A stretch of 64,000 bases of DNA from assembly GCA_039798265.1 (NCBI GenBank), contig JBDKGH010000103.1, positions 14,042 to 78,041 on the forward strand. Reading direction: 5' to 3'. The notes below the pieces were generated by a model. The model was not told the DNA's origin and searched no databases. It worked only from the letters and a program-made list of their open reading frames with translations. The DNA comes from JBDKGH01 sp039798265 (GTDB taxonomy: Bacteria; Bacteroidota; Bacteroidia; Flavobacteriales_D; Sanyastnellaceae). A program made the position numbers and the translations under genes. Below, piece by piece: positions 41,971 through 50,919 of this stretch; positions within the stretch are counted from its first letter, which is position 1; every line of letters begins with the position of its first letter.

Positions 41971-43665
41971 ATGCGCATTATAGAATGTGTTCCTAATATC
42001 TCCGAAGGTCGAGATAAAGCAAAAATTCAAGCCATCACTTCTGTTGTTGAAACAGTTCCCGGCGTTATGCTTTTGGATGTAGATCCAGGCGCGAGCACCA
42101 ACCGCACAGTAATCACTTTCGCGGGCGAACCAGAAGCTGTTATCGAAGCGGCCTTTCAGCTCATTAAAAAAGCGGGAGAGTTAATCGATATGCGTCAGCA
42201 CAAAGGTGAGCATCCTCGACAAGGAGCTACGGACGTTTGTCCGCTTGTTCCTATTGGTGGCGTGACCATGGAAGAGTGTGTTGCTTATGCACGCCAACTG
42301 GGCGAGCGCGTAGGTAAAGAACTCGGCATTCCAGGGTACTTCTATGAGTATGCAGCGAAAAAAGACGAACGACGCAATTTGGCTAACTGCCGCAAAGGTG
42401 AATATGAAGCATTAGAAAAAATCACCACTGCCGAATGGAAACCTGACTTTGGTCCTTCGGAAGTAACTGACCGCACCAAACAAACGGGTATCACCACCAT
42501 CGGTGCACGCGATTTCTTAGTAGCGTATAATGTGAACCTCAATACTACCTCTACTCGCAGAGCGAATGCCATTGCCTTTGATATTCGCGAAGCTGGCCGC
42601 ACCTTGCGTGAAGGAGATCCTGTTACCGGCAAACCTATACTTGACGAAAATGGTGAACCAAAACGAATTCCTGGCACTCTCAAATCTGTAAAAGGTATTG
42701 GATGGTTTATTGAAGAATACGGCATCGCCCAGCTTTCACTCAACTTGACCAATATCAATATCACACCCGTACACGTCGCCTTTGAAGAGGCGTGCAACAA
42801 AGCGCAAGAAAGAGGCATACGTGTTACAGGATCAGAATTGGTGGGGCTTATTCCCCGACAATGTTTGCTCGATGCAGCCGATTATTTTTTAGCCAAGCAA
42901 CAGCGTTCTTCAGGCATTCCTGAAAAAGAAAAAATCAAGATTGCGGTGAAATCGCTCGGCTTAGATGATCTCGCTCCATTTCATGCTGAAGAAAAGGTAA
43001 TTGAATACTTGATCGCCAAAAAACTGAATTCGAAAAAGCAATTGATTGATTTCAACTTGCGCGAATTTGCCGATGAAACAGCAAGCGAATCTCCTGCTCC
43101 TGGTGGCGGTTCGGTGGCGGCTTATGTGGGATCTTTAGGCGTATCGTTAGGCGCTATGGTGGCTAATTTATCATCGCATAAGCGGGGCTGGGATGATCGC
43201 TGGGAAGAGTTTTCAGATCATGCGCGCGCTGCCATGAAAATTCAAGAAGAGCTGTTGTATTTGGTAGATGAAGACACCCGTTCTTTCAACCGTATTATGG
43301 AAGCTTTTGGTTTACCAAAAGAGACAGCAGAAGAAAAAGCAGCTCGCACAGCAGCCATCGAAGAAGCTTCTAAATATGCCATGGAAATTCCATTGCGCAC
43401 TGCTCGGGTGGCTTCTGAAGCTTGGCCGGTTGTGCAAGCGATGGTTGAAATAGGAAATCCCAACTCGGTTACAGACGCTGGTGTAGGTGCACTTTGTTTG
43501 CGCGCTGCAGTGCTCGGTGCAGTCATGAATGTGCGCGTAAATGCTTCTGGAATTAAAGACAAAGTATTCACCGAAAAACTACTCAGCGAAGCCAATCAAC
43601 TCGAACAACTAGCTGATTTGAAAGAAAAAGAAATTCGTGCTTTAGTGAATGAGAAACTAAAATAA
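41971..43665 (+). CDS. ftcD: glutamate formimidoyltransferase-formimidoyltetrahydrofolate cyclodeaminase
   Basis: A fused bifunctional enzyme of 564 residues. The N-terminal transferase (about 1-320) begins MRIIECVPNISEGRD and contains DMRQHKGEHPRQGATDVCPLVP, the folate/formimino transfer site; the C-terminal cyclodeaminase (about 360-564) has FADETASESPAPGGGSVAAYVGSLG in two motifs and NPNSVTDAG. It moves the formimino group from formiminoglutamate (the HutI product) to tetrahydrofolate, then forms methenyl-THF and ammonia. The start is ATG 41971; an 8-codon open stretch before it is not conserved. A CATATTTG, one mismatch from the -7 box, lies 22 nt upstream, so independent expression from hutI is possible. 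Confidence 0.95.
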   Translation: MRIIECVPNISEGRDKAKIQAITSVVETVPGVMLLDVDPGASTNRTVITFAGEPEAVIEAAFQLIKKAGELIDMRQHKGEHPRQGATDVCPLVPIGGVTMEECVAYARQLGERVGKELGIPGYFYEYAAKKDERRNLANCRKGEYEALEKITTAEWKPDFGPSEVTDRTKQTGITTIGARDFLVAYNVNLNTTSTRRANAIAFDIREAGRTLREGDPVTGKPILDENGEPKRIPGTLKSVKGIGWFIEEYGIAQLSLNLTNINITPVHVAFEEACNKAQERGIRVTGSELVGLIPRQCLLDAADYFLAKQQRSSGIPEKEKIKIAVKSLGLDDLAPFHAEEKVIEYLIAKKLNSKKQLIDFNLREFADETASESPAPGGGSVAAYVGSLGVSLGAMVANLSSHKRGWDDRWEEFSDHARAAMKIQEELLYLVDEDTRSFNRIMEAFGLPKETAEEKAARTAAIEEASKYAMEIPLRTARVASEAWPVVQAMVEIGNPNSVTDAGVGALCLRAAVLGAVMNVRVNASGIKDKVFTEKLLSEANQLEQLADLKEKEIRALVNEKLK

Positions 43666-43695
43666 TTCGATCGCACGATAGCGAATCACCTTCCT

Positions 43696-43734
43696 ACACC
43701 CCATTCGCCTAGCGCGTATGGGGTGTTATTTTTT
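43696..43734 (+). terminator. ftcD terminator overlapping S8 protease 3' end
   Basis: ACACCCCAT (43696-43704) / ATGGGGTGT (43718-43726) then a TATTTTTT tract. The stop codon of the converging S8 protease (43709) lies in the loop. Confidence 0.75.
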
Positions 43735-45415
43735 GAAGAGAAATCGTTTCTGATGCACCCTCCATTTGCAATCGGAAATAGTACATACCATCCGACCAAT
43801 TGCTCATGTCTAACACCAATTCGTTATACTGTTTTTCTGCCACATAACACCAAGAGTTGCCTGTGAGCACTTCTTTGCCTTGAGCGTCGGATACGTAGTA
43901 AAAACTTTGATCATTTACCACGCCGTTCCATTGCACCTTTACTTGGTTAGATGTAGGATTTGGATAAGCATAAATCGTTAGTTGGCCTTGGCCCTCGCCT
44001 TGCCCATTCTGCAATAGTTGAAACGCTCTCCACATATCGGGAATACCATGCCCGAGCGAATCGTTCGGATTTGCATACAAGGAAGCACTCTGCTCGATAG
44101 CCCTAAATATTTCCATGTTTGTTTTGTGAGGAAAAGCTTGCCATAAACAGGCCGCAGCACCGGCCATAATGGGCGAACTAAAAGAAGTACCATTACCGGT
44201 GCGAATGGTGCTATCCATAGCCGCAAAAATGGTACGTTCTCCCATGGTACAAATATTCGGTTTCACATCACCATCTGCGCTAGGACCGAAACTTGAAAAC
44301 TCCGCATGCAATCGATCTGCATTCACTGCTCCTACGCACAAAACACTATCTCCATCACTAGGTGCTGTAATGTAATACCACGGGCTATTACCGGAATTAC
44401 CAGCGCTATTCACCACGAGTATTCCCCGCTGTGCCGCCATGTCCGCCGCACGTGAGGCTACGCAGGTATTTCCATCCATGTCGGCGTAAGTATGATTCAT
44501 AGTTGAATCATCAAACTCTGAATATCCTAAACTCGAATTAATAATATCAATACCTAAGCTATCGCAATATTCTGCCGCGGCCAACCAGTTATCTTCCTCG
44601 ATCAAATATTCTCGGTCCACATCTTCTGTGCGAAACAGATAGTAATTCGCTTTTGGTGCTGTGCCGTACAATGAATCAGGAATAATGCCCGCCATGTGGC
44701 TCAGTACAAATGTTCCATGTGTGCTTTTGAAAAAAACAGAATCAGCAGCAGGCGTTACAAAATCTCTTGTTTGTTTTATTCTTCCTTCACTAAAGAGTGC
44801 TTCAAATGCTGGAAGTGTATTGGTTGCAAACCAACCGCCATCCAGTAAAGCGATGTTCATCCCTTGCCCTTCATAACCGAGCTGATGCAACAAATGTCCA
44901 TTGATCATTGCTATTTGATGAAACGAAGGACCGTACTTTGAACTATCCATTTCACCTTTGATTTTGGCAACCGCCTCTTCTCCCATTTGCTCTTCTTTTG
45001 TTCCAAAGCGGGATCCACCATTTGAATGCGCTAGTACTTTTCTCACTTCTACCACATAAGGAAGTTGTAAAACCGATTCGCGCCACAATTGTACCAGCGC
45101 TGTATCAATAATCTCAACTGTCATCGCGTTCATCCATTTGGAGGTGTGGTGCAACCGCGCATTACCCAAGGCCAATACACCTTGTACATAAGTTGGATTT
45201 ACGGGTAAGTCTTGCTCATTAATTGGAAAACCAATTTTCTCGCGGCGATCGATTGACTTTTGAGAGAGGTAATCTTCCGGATGCTGAATGGAAAAAGGCG
45301 AACCAGTCTTGTCCGCAAACTGCACCCAGTATTTACCAGGTGAACGCTGCGCAAAAAGTGGTGTCACCAACACTGTGGCTAAAAGGAAGAACAGTAATCG
45401 CATTGAAATATTCAT
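43709..45415 (-). CDS. exported S8 (subtilisin-like) protease with T9SS type-A sorting domain
   Basis: A 568-residue secreted serine protease. Signal peptide (MNISMRLLFFLLATVLVTPLFAQ; the start could be the internal M5). A pro-segment (about 24-160) precedes the catalytic domain: D192 (ALLDGG), H233 (STHGTFVLSH), oxyanion N340 (SAGNSG) and S411 (NGTSFSSPIMAG). The C-terminal ~85 residues (AYPNPTSNQVKVQW, YYVSDAQGKEVLTG, DGMYYFRL) are a type-A T9SS sorting domain, so the protease is surface-displayed or released. Such proteases commonly serve nutrient scavenging or processing of other surface proteins. The gene converges with ftcD. Confidence 0.93.
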   Translation of the reverse strand: MNISMRLLFFLLATVLVTPLFAQRSPGKYWVQFADKTGSPFSIQHPEDYLSQKSIDRREKIGFPINEQDLPVNPTYVQGVLALGNARLHHTSKWMNAMTVEIIDTALVQLWRESVLQLPYVVEVRKVLAHSNGGSRFGTKEEQMGEEAVAKIKGEMDSSKYGPSFHQIAMINGHLLHQLGYEGQGMNIALLDGGWFATNTLPAFEALFSEGRIKQTRDFVTPAADSVFFKSTHGTFVLSHMAGIIPDSLYGTAPKANYYLFRTEDVDREYLIEEDNWLAAAEYCDSLGIDIINSSLGYSEFDDSTMNHTYADMDGNTCVASRAADMAAQRGILVVNSAGNSGNSPWYYITAPSDGDSVLCVGAVNADRLHAEFSSFGPSADGDVKPNICTMGERTIFAAMDSTIRTGNGTSFSSPIMAGAAACLWQAFPHKTNMEIFRAIEQSASLYANPNDSLGHGIPDMWRAFQLLQNGQGEGQGQLTIYAYPNPTSNQVKVQWNGVVNDQSFYYVSDAQGKEVLTGNSWCYVAEKQYNELVLDMSNWSDGMYYFRLQMEGASETISLQKITPHTR

Positions 45416-45578
45416 TCTGTTAAATCAGCAATCCACCGCTTTCCGCTCAAAGGTTATCCTTCTTGCTTCGATCGCTGTGGCTGCTAATATCGACTATCTT
45501 TTGAAGAACACGAGCAACTCCTTTTGGACAAACTTAGAAAGCTAGTCGAAATTCCACTAGAAGCTCGATTAACCTCTA

Positions 45579-46658
45579 CTAGTTGGCTTTTTTAGTACCT
45601 ATCAATTTACCCTCCGAGTAGGTTTCCACCTTTTCAATCGTGCCATTTTCGCGGTAGTAAATGATATCCCCTTCGAGTTGGCCATTCATGTAATCGCCTT
45701 CTCTTTTCAACTGTGTGCCTTCCAATTTTTCGCGGTAGGCAATGCCCACCTCGAGATCTTCTTTAGTTCCTGGCACTTGAACAAATTTCCCGATATCATA
45801 CCACTCTTGAAACGGCCCGTCCAACTTTCCATCGGCATAGTTGTATTCGGCTTTGGGAATACCGTCTTCGTAATATTCATTCACGGTTCCATTTTCGTGT
45901 TGGCGCTTTACTTCAGAACCTTTTTTATAGAGAATAGTGACCAATGGTTTGCCCGAAGCATCGTTAAATCGCCATTGTCCCTCACGAAGGCCAAACTCAA
46001 AGCGACCTTGGCTTTCGATTGTTCCGTTCGCGTTATATGAGGTAAATGCACCCGAATAGTCATCCTTTTCATAGGATCCTTCTCGCATTTTTTTGCCTGA
46101 ATCGAAATACTCGGTAAATGGGCCATTTTTTACCCCTTGAACATACTGGGCTGATGAAATCAATTTACCATTTTCAAACATGTATTTGCAAATACCGTCT
46201 AGTTTATCGTCCACGTAGCTTTCTTCTGCGCGGAGCACGCCATTGGCATCATATAGCTTCCACACGCCTTGTTTTTGGCGCACAAACTTTTTCTCAATTA
46301 CTTTTCCCACGTAGCGGCCCTCCGAAAGAACGGTTATTCCGTCCGGATGGTAATTGACTACATCGTTGATGGTGGTGTCTTTAACGTGGTTCACTTTTGA
46401 CTTGAGATCGCCCGAATCATAATAAAACTCAAATGTTCCCGTAGGAACGCCAGCAGAGAACTGCCCTTTATAATACAGCACTTCCGGTTTTGATTGGTAA
46501 ACACGGATCCAAGGTCCTTCCTTTTTGCCTTTGGCATTAACGCGATTGTAATCCGTTCCTATTTGTCCCTGAGGAAAAACGAGGCCCGGCTTTTGGGCAA
46601 GAGCAGCCGCAGAAAGCAGGGTAAAAAGAGAGAAGGCTAAAAGGGCTATTCTATTCAT
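45579..46658 (-). CDS. exported YwqK/MORN-like repeat protein
   Basis: A 359-residue protein with a signal peptide (MNRIALLAFSLFTLLSAAALAQ). The rest is a string of about 13 MORN-like beta hairpins of 20-24 residues with GxYxxGxxxGxxxxYxxxGxL periodicity, for example FSAGVPTGTFEFYYDSGDLKSK and YVQGVKNGPFTEYFDSGKKMRE. This is the YwqK family, which databases label as toxin-antitoxin antitoxin on weak grounds. Here it is periplasmic or surface-located and there is no toxin gene beside it. Its role is unknown, perhaps a scaffold. It is monocistronic. Confidence 0.83.
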   Translation of the reverse strand: MNRIALLAFSLFTLLSAAALAQKPGLVFPQGQIGTDYNRVNAKGKKEGPWIRVYQSKPEVLYYKGQFSAGVPTGTFEFYYDSGDLKSKVNHVKDTTINDVVNYHPDGITVLSEGRYVGKVIEKKFVRQKQGVWKLYDANGVLRAEESYVDDKLDGICKYMFENGKLISSAQYVQGVKNGPFTEYFDSGKKMREGSYEKDDYSGAFTSYNANGTIESQGRFEFGLREGQWRFNDASGKPLVTILYKKGSEVKRQHENGTVNEYYEDGIPKAEYNYADGKLDGPFQEWYDIGKFVQVPGTKEDLEVGIAYREKLEGTQLKREGDYMNGQLEGDIIYYRENGTIEKVETYSEGKLIGTKKAN

Positions 46659-46817
46659 AATTGGGGCAAGGCAACAATTGTGCCCGTGAAAGTAGAACGG
46701 AGAAAAAAGCCTTTGTCGTATGGGGGCTAGAACTTATTCACCAATGTTCTCACAATTCGCCCCCGAAAGGCATCGCCGCTGATAGTTATAAACAGCACAA
46801 AGTATTGATCGGAATCA
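46659..46817. other. intergenic region with long hairpin upstream of mdh
   Basis: The region between the YwqK-like gene and mdh is about 240 nt. At 46722-46764 GGGGGC/GCCCCC and GAAC/GTTC form a two-part hairpin enclosing a 12-nt loop. It is upstream of the mdh promoter and not followed by T residues. No coding sequence or RNA family is recognised. Confidence 0.35.
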
Positions 46818-46850
46818 TTTGGCGCACAGGGCGAGTGTGCGTTACTTTTG
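46818..46850 (+). promoter_or_regulatory. mdh promoter
   Basis: TTTG (46818-46821), 21 nt, TACTTTTG (46843-46850): an exact match to the Bacteroidota vegetative promoter, with a 48-nt leader before the mdh ATG. Confidence 0.75.
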
Positions 46851-46898
46851 CACGCCTCTAAGAGGTAAAAAGATCAATCAAAAAATCAATCGATACCC

Positions 46899-47843
46899 AT
46901 GAAAGTTACAGTAGTAGGTGCAGGAAACGTTGGTGCTACCTGCGCAGATGTACTCGCCACCCGCGAGATCGCCAATGAAATCGTGTTGGTAGATATTAAG
47001 CCAGGTTTTGCAGAAGGTAAAGCCCTTGATATTTGGCAAACTGCCCCTATCAACCTTTACGACTCACGCACCATTGGCAGTACAGATGATTACAGCAAAA
47101 CGGCTGATTCAGATGTTGTGGTGATAACCAGTGGTCTTCCACGTAAACCGGGGATGAGCCGTGACGACTTAATCGCTACCAACGCTGGTATCGTTAAGCA
47201 CGTTACGGAAAACATCATCAAATATTCTCCAAAGGCGATCATCATTGTGGTATCTAACCCACTTGATGTAATGACCTACTGTGCTTACTTGACCGCCAAA
47301 GTGGATAGCAGCCGCGTATTCGGTATGGCTGGTATCCTAGATACTGCTCGCTACCGCGCTTTCTTGGCTGAAGCACTCAACTGCTCTCCAAAAGACATTC
47401 AAGCTGTATTGATGGGCGGACACGGTGATACTATGGTACCACTTCCTCGATACACAACTGTTGGTGGTATTCCAGTAACAGAATTGATCTCAGAAGAAAA
47501 ATTGAACGCTATCGTTGAACGCACTAAAGTTGGTGGCGGCGAAATCGTCAACCTTCTTGGCACTAGCGCATGGTATGCTCCTGGTGCTGCTGCTGCTCAA
47601 ATGGTAGAAGCTATCGTTCGCGACCAAAAACGCATCTTCCCTTGCTGCGTATGGCTCAACGGTCAATATGGTTTGAAAGATATCTACCTCGGTGTTCCTG
47701 TGAAACTAGGTAAAAATGGTATCGAAGAAATCATCGAACTGAAATTAAACGAAGCGGAAATGGCATTACTTCACGGTTCTGCTAAGGCCGTTAAAGAGGT
47801 AATGAATGTTCTTGACAACATGAACAACCAAGTGCAAGCGTAA
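46899..47843 (+). CDS. mdh: malate dehydrogenase (LDH-like type)
   Basis: This NAD-dependent enzyme interconverts malate and oxaloacetate in the TCA cycle. The 314-residue protein begins MKVTVVGAGNVGATCADVLA, the dinucleotide-binding fold, with VDIKPG (D34-equivalent, selects NAD over NADP). LPRKPGMSR is the substrate-loop arginine region, and GGHGDTMVPLPRYTTVGG carries the catalytic histidine. It belongs to the tetrameric lactate-dehydrogenase-like MDH subgroup common in Bacteroidota rather than to the dimeric E. coli type. It is monocistronic with a strong promoter and its own terminator. Confidence 0.97.
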   Translation: MKVTVVGAGNVGATCADVLATREIANEIVLVDIKPGFAEGKALDIWQTAPINLYDSRTIGSTDDYSKTADSDVVVITSGLPRKPGMSRDDLIATNAGIVKHVTENIIKYSPKAIIIVVSNPLDVMTYCAYLTAKVDSSRVFGMAGILDTARYRAFLAEALNCSPKDIQAVLMGGHGDTMVPLPRYTTVGGIPVTELISEEKLNAIVERTKVGGGEIVNLLGTSAWYAPGAAAAQMVEAIVRDQKRIFPCCVWLNGQYGLKDIYLGVPVKLGKNGIEEIIELKLNEAEMALLHGSAKAVKEVMNVLDNMNNQVQA

Positions 47844-47869
47844 GCTAAACGCTTTCGAGCTTATAAAAA

Positions 47870-47917
47870 GCCCCGGAGCTTTCTCGTCACTCATCAGCGA
47901 GAAATCTTCGGGGTTTT
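47870..47917 (+). terminator. mdh terminator
   Basis: A long hairpin with CCCCG/CGGGG at the base and TTTCTCG/CGAGAAA above it (47871-47912), then TTTTT. Confidence 0.85.
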
Positions 47918-47927
47918 TCTTTTAGTA

Positions 47928-47962
47928 AAAAAAAATCCCGCCTTGGCTTAGCCGAGGCGGGA
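47928..47962 (-). terminator. terminator of S46 peptidase gene
   Basis: On the minus strand TCCCGCC TCGGCT / AGCCAAGGCGGGA (47936-47962) forms a stem with a single C-A type mismatch region, then T8. Confidence 0.85.
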
Positions 47963-47992
47963 CTCTTTTAAATCAACAACTCGAAAGGAGTC

Positions 47993-50326
47993 TTAGTTCT
48001 TTTTTACACCAGCAGGCGCAGCAGTAGCTGTTCCTTTTGAAGTGCTTGGTGTTTTGCTACCGCCTGTTGCAGGTAGTGTAGTAGTGCTTGGCTTAGGAGC
48101 TGGTGTTGCTTCTGACTTCGGAGCTTCAGGAAGTGGAGTCACTTGTTGTGGTACTTCCATTGGCTTAGTAGCCTTACGAGCAAATTTCAACTCATCGATG
48201 ATATTGCTACCACCCATCAATTTTTCTACTACAAACAATACGTAACGAACGTCCACCGCAATGGTGCGTTGCAATGATGGCTCATAAGCGATATCACCGC
48301 TCATGGCTTCCCAATTGCCGTCGAAAGCAATACCGATCAGGTTACCATTACCATCAATTACAGGGCTACCGCTGTTACCACCAGTGATATCCAAATCACC
48401 AATGAAACAAGTCACCAATTCGCCTTTTTCATTCGCCCAACGACCGAAGTCTTTGTTTGAAATCAATTCAGCCAATTTATCAGGAACCACGAACTCTGGA
48501 TTTGAGTTATCGCGTTTTTCCATGATACCATTAACGGTGGTGTAAAAATCATAGTTCACCGCATCAGCAGCTTTGTAATCTTTTACTTGACCATAAGTAA
48601 TACGCATGGTGCTATTCGCATCAGGAGCATATTGCTTGTTTGGATTCATCTCGCGCAAACCAGCAACGTACTGACGGTAACCAGCGTCAAACTTATCCTG
48701 CGCTGCATTCGCAAACGTAGCACGGTAAGATTCGATAGCGCTTTGACCAACAGTGATGGCCATGTCTTTACCATAAGCTTTCTCACTTGGTTTAGCAAGG
48801 AATGCATATAATTTCTCTTTGCTAGCTAAGAAAGAAGTGGCGTACATTTTTTCTGCAAAAGCTTCTACACTGCCTTTGTATTTGTCGTCGATCAACTTCA
48901 TCCAACTTGGACGTTGCTCAGCACTGATATTTTTACGGTACAGTTTGGTCAACTCGATGAAAACTTCTTTCTCTGTTGCCAAATCAAAATCGCGGAAAAA
49001 CTCTTCTGCTTGACCTTTGAAACCTTCAAAAATCGCGTTGCGTTTTGTCATATCCGTTTCCGCCATAGCAGCTTGATATGTGCGGTTAAAACGGAAAGCA
49101 AACAATGGAAGCTCTGCTCCGATCAAGCCTGCTTCTAAAGCATAAACGTTACTTACTGCACTAGCATCAGTAGCGTTGTAATAGTCTTGAATCATCGCCA
49201 AAGCTTTGCCGTAACGTTCTTTGCGTCCTGCATCGCCTCCATTCACCCATTTAGTGAACTCTGCTTCTTGCTTTTGTTTTTTACCATATACATCCAAGCG
49301 AGTCAAACCTTTGTTCTGGCCGATGAAGTACTTCCAATAGTTAGCAGTAGAAGCATATTTGGCAGCATATTTCAAACGAACAGCAGGATCAACATCCATG
49401 TGTTTTTTCATGGTTTTCAATTTCAAATCGCGGATTTCAATTGTAGCCGGATTCGATTTTTCTAAGCCTTGTTTTACTCCCCATGAAGAAAGGTAGCGAT
49501 CTGTAGTACCTGGATAACCCATTATCATCGCATAATCACCCTCTTTCACGCCATCCGCATTCATTGGTAAGAAGTGCTTTGGAGCGTAAGGAACGTTTTC
49601 TGCGCTGTAGTCAGCCGCTTCATTGTTCTTATCTGCATAAACGCGCAACATAGAGAAGTCGCCTGTATGACGAGGCCACATCCAGTTGTCGGTATCACCA
49701 CCGAATTTACCTACGCTTTCTGGAGGATTACCCACCAAACGAATATCACGGAAAGTATTATAAACGAAAAGGTAGTATTCGTTACCGTAGAAGAAAGACT
49801 TCACTTCTGATTCGTACTTCGTTCCTTCTACCGCTTTGCCTTCCAATTCGCGCATTTTAGCCATGATCAAAGCGTTGCGTTCTGCCTCGCCCATCTTCAT
49901 GTCAATGCCTTCCAATACTTGATTAGTCACATCTTCAATGCGTACCAAGAATGAAATTTCGAAACCTGGAATAGGTAATTCTTGAGCTGTGCTTTTTGCA
50001 CAAAAACCGTTGGTCAACATGTCGTTTTCTACAGTTGACAAAGACTGAATAGCATCGTAAGCACAGTGGTGGTTAGTAAAGATCAAACCTTTGCTGCTCA
50101 CTACTTCACCGGTACATTGACCTCCGTTCAAACGAACGATAGCGTCTTTGAGCGATGCGTTGTTGATGCTGTAAATTTCTTCCGCTGTGAGGTTTAGTCC
50201 GAGGCCTTTCATCTCTGCTTCATGCATACGATTCAAAAGACTCACGAGCCACATACCTTCGTTAGCGCGAGCGATCATTGGCAAGCAAAAAATCGCAACA
50301 GCTACTAGTTTAAATAGGCGTTTCAT
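47993..50326 (-). CDS. S46 dipeptidyl-peptidase, DPP7-like
   Basis: A 777-residue periplasmic serine exopeptidase releasing dipeptides, used by Bacteroidota to feed on proteins. Signal peptide MKRLFKLVAVAIFCLPMIARA. The chymotrypsin-like triad is visible: the NHH of TNHHCAYDA (about 85-88), the aspartate in NWMWPRHTGDFSMLRVY, and the serine of GGNSGSPVIDGNG. From memory of the P. gingivalis enzymes, the residue 18 positions after the catalytic serine is Gly in DPP7 and Arg in DPP11; here it is Gly (AFDGN), so DPP7-like specificity is inferred. The start is the second ATG; the open frame extends 30 codons into the DUF6438 gene. A Pro/Thr/Ala-rich tail of about 55 residues is unusual. Confidence 0.92.
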   Translation of the reverse strand: MKRLFKLVAVAIFCLPMIARANEGMWLVSLLNRMHEAEMKGLGLNLTAEEIYSINNASLKDAIVRLNGGQCTGEVVSSKGLIFTNHHCAYDAIQSLSTVENDMLTNGFCAKSTAQELPIPGFEISFLVRIEDVTNQVLEGIDMKMGEAERNALIMAKMRELEGKAVEGTKYESEVKSFFYGNEYYLFVYNTFRDIRLVGNPPESVGKFGGDTDNWMWPRHTGDFSMLRVYADKNNEAADYSAENVPYAPKHFLPMNADGVKEGDYAMIMGYPGTTDRYLSSWGVKQGLEKSNPATIEIRDLKLKTMKKHMDVDPAVRLKYAAKYASTANYWKYFIGQNKGLTRLDVYGKKQKQEAEFTKWVNGGDAGRKERYGKALAMIQDYYNATDASAVSNVYALEAGLIGAELPLFAFRFNRTYQAAMAETDMTKRNAIFEGFKGQAEEFFRDFDLATEKEVFIELTKLYRKNISAEQRPSWMKLIDDKYKGSVEAFAEKMYATSFLASKEKLYAFLAKPSEKAYGKDMAITVGQSAIESYRATFANAAQDKFDAGYRQYVAGLREMNPNKQYAPDANSTMRITYGQVKDYKAADAVNYDFYTTVNGIMEKRDNSNPEFVVPDKLAELISNKDFGRWANEKGELVTCFIGDLDITGGNSGSPVIDGNGNLIGIAFDGNWEAMSGDIAYEPSLQRTIAVDVRYVLFVVEKLMGGSNIIDELKFARKATKPMEVPQQVTPLPEAPKSEATPAPKPSTTTLPATGGSKTPSTSKGTATAAPAGVKKN

Positions 50327-50360
50327 GTTGGTTTTAAAAAAGGATATTAAGGGTTGTTTT

Positions 50361-50888
50361 TTACTGTTTATTCTCAAACACGATCGGTTTCCATTCCGAT
50401 AGTTTGATTTGATCATCTATAACCTGATAGAGCGACTGCAGTTCCTTTGGACCTTTATAACGATTGGCAACTTCTTTCAGATTTCCATCTTTCAAAAGTC
50501 GTGTTCTTACCGTTGGCAAATCCGTTACGCCCTGCTGGTCATATCTATCGGCAAGTGAAAAGTAATTGATCTTTTCAGCTGCAATCATAATATTTTGAAG
50601 AGCGGTTGCATCCCATTGTGATTGGTAAAAACCGATATGATCTACAAAGTTTTTTCCTTCATAGGTGGCTTTACCATTTGAGTAAACCGTTAGGTTAAAC
50701 GAAGGACACATACCAAAACACGGTGTGCGCTCGTAAAACAAAACGACCACGGGATTTGATGGAGTCTGAGAAACCTCTGCCACAGGCGGAGCAGCAGGCA
50801 CCTCTGTTTTTTTCGCATGGCGAAAACAAGCACTTAGAGAAGTCAACAGTGCAGCTGACCATAAGAGAAGAGCAATGTTCTTTTTCAT
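50361..50888 (-). CDS. DUF6438 lipoprotein
   Basis: A 175-residue protein with a lipoprotein signal (LSAC, cysteine at about residue 21). The mature domain carries the pattern RTPCFGMCPSFNLTVYSNGKATYEG, characteristic of DUF6438, a Bacteroidota envelope family of unknown function; the two cysteines of CFGMC may form a disulfide or bind metal. It lies 35 nt upstream of the S46 peptidase gene and about 30 nt downstream of yidC, all on the minus strand. No function is known. Confidence 0.83.
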   Translation of the reverse strand: MKKNIALLLWSAALLTSLSACFRHAKKTEVPAAPPVAEVSQTPSNPVVVLFYERTPCFGMCPSFNLTVYSNGKATYEGKNFVDHIGFYQSQWDATALQNIMIAAEKINYFSLADRYDQQGVTDLPTVRTRLLKDGNLKEVANRYKGPKELQSLYQVIDDQIKLSEWKPIVFENKQ

Positions 50889-50919
50889 GCGAGGGTGTTT
50901 ACGAATACTGTTCCAAAAA

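Noticed and set aside
45579..46658. Naming the YwqK-like protein an antitoxin
   Set aside because: It has a signal peptide and no toxin gene beside it; the database label is not supported by the sequence.
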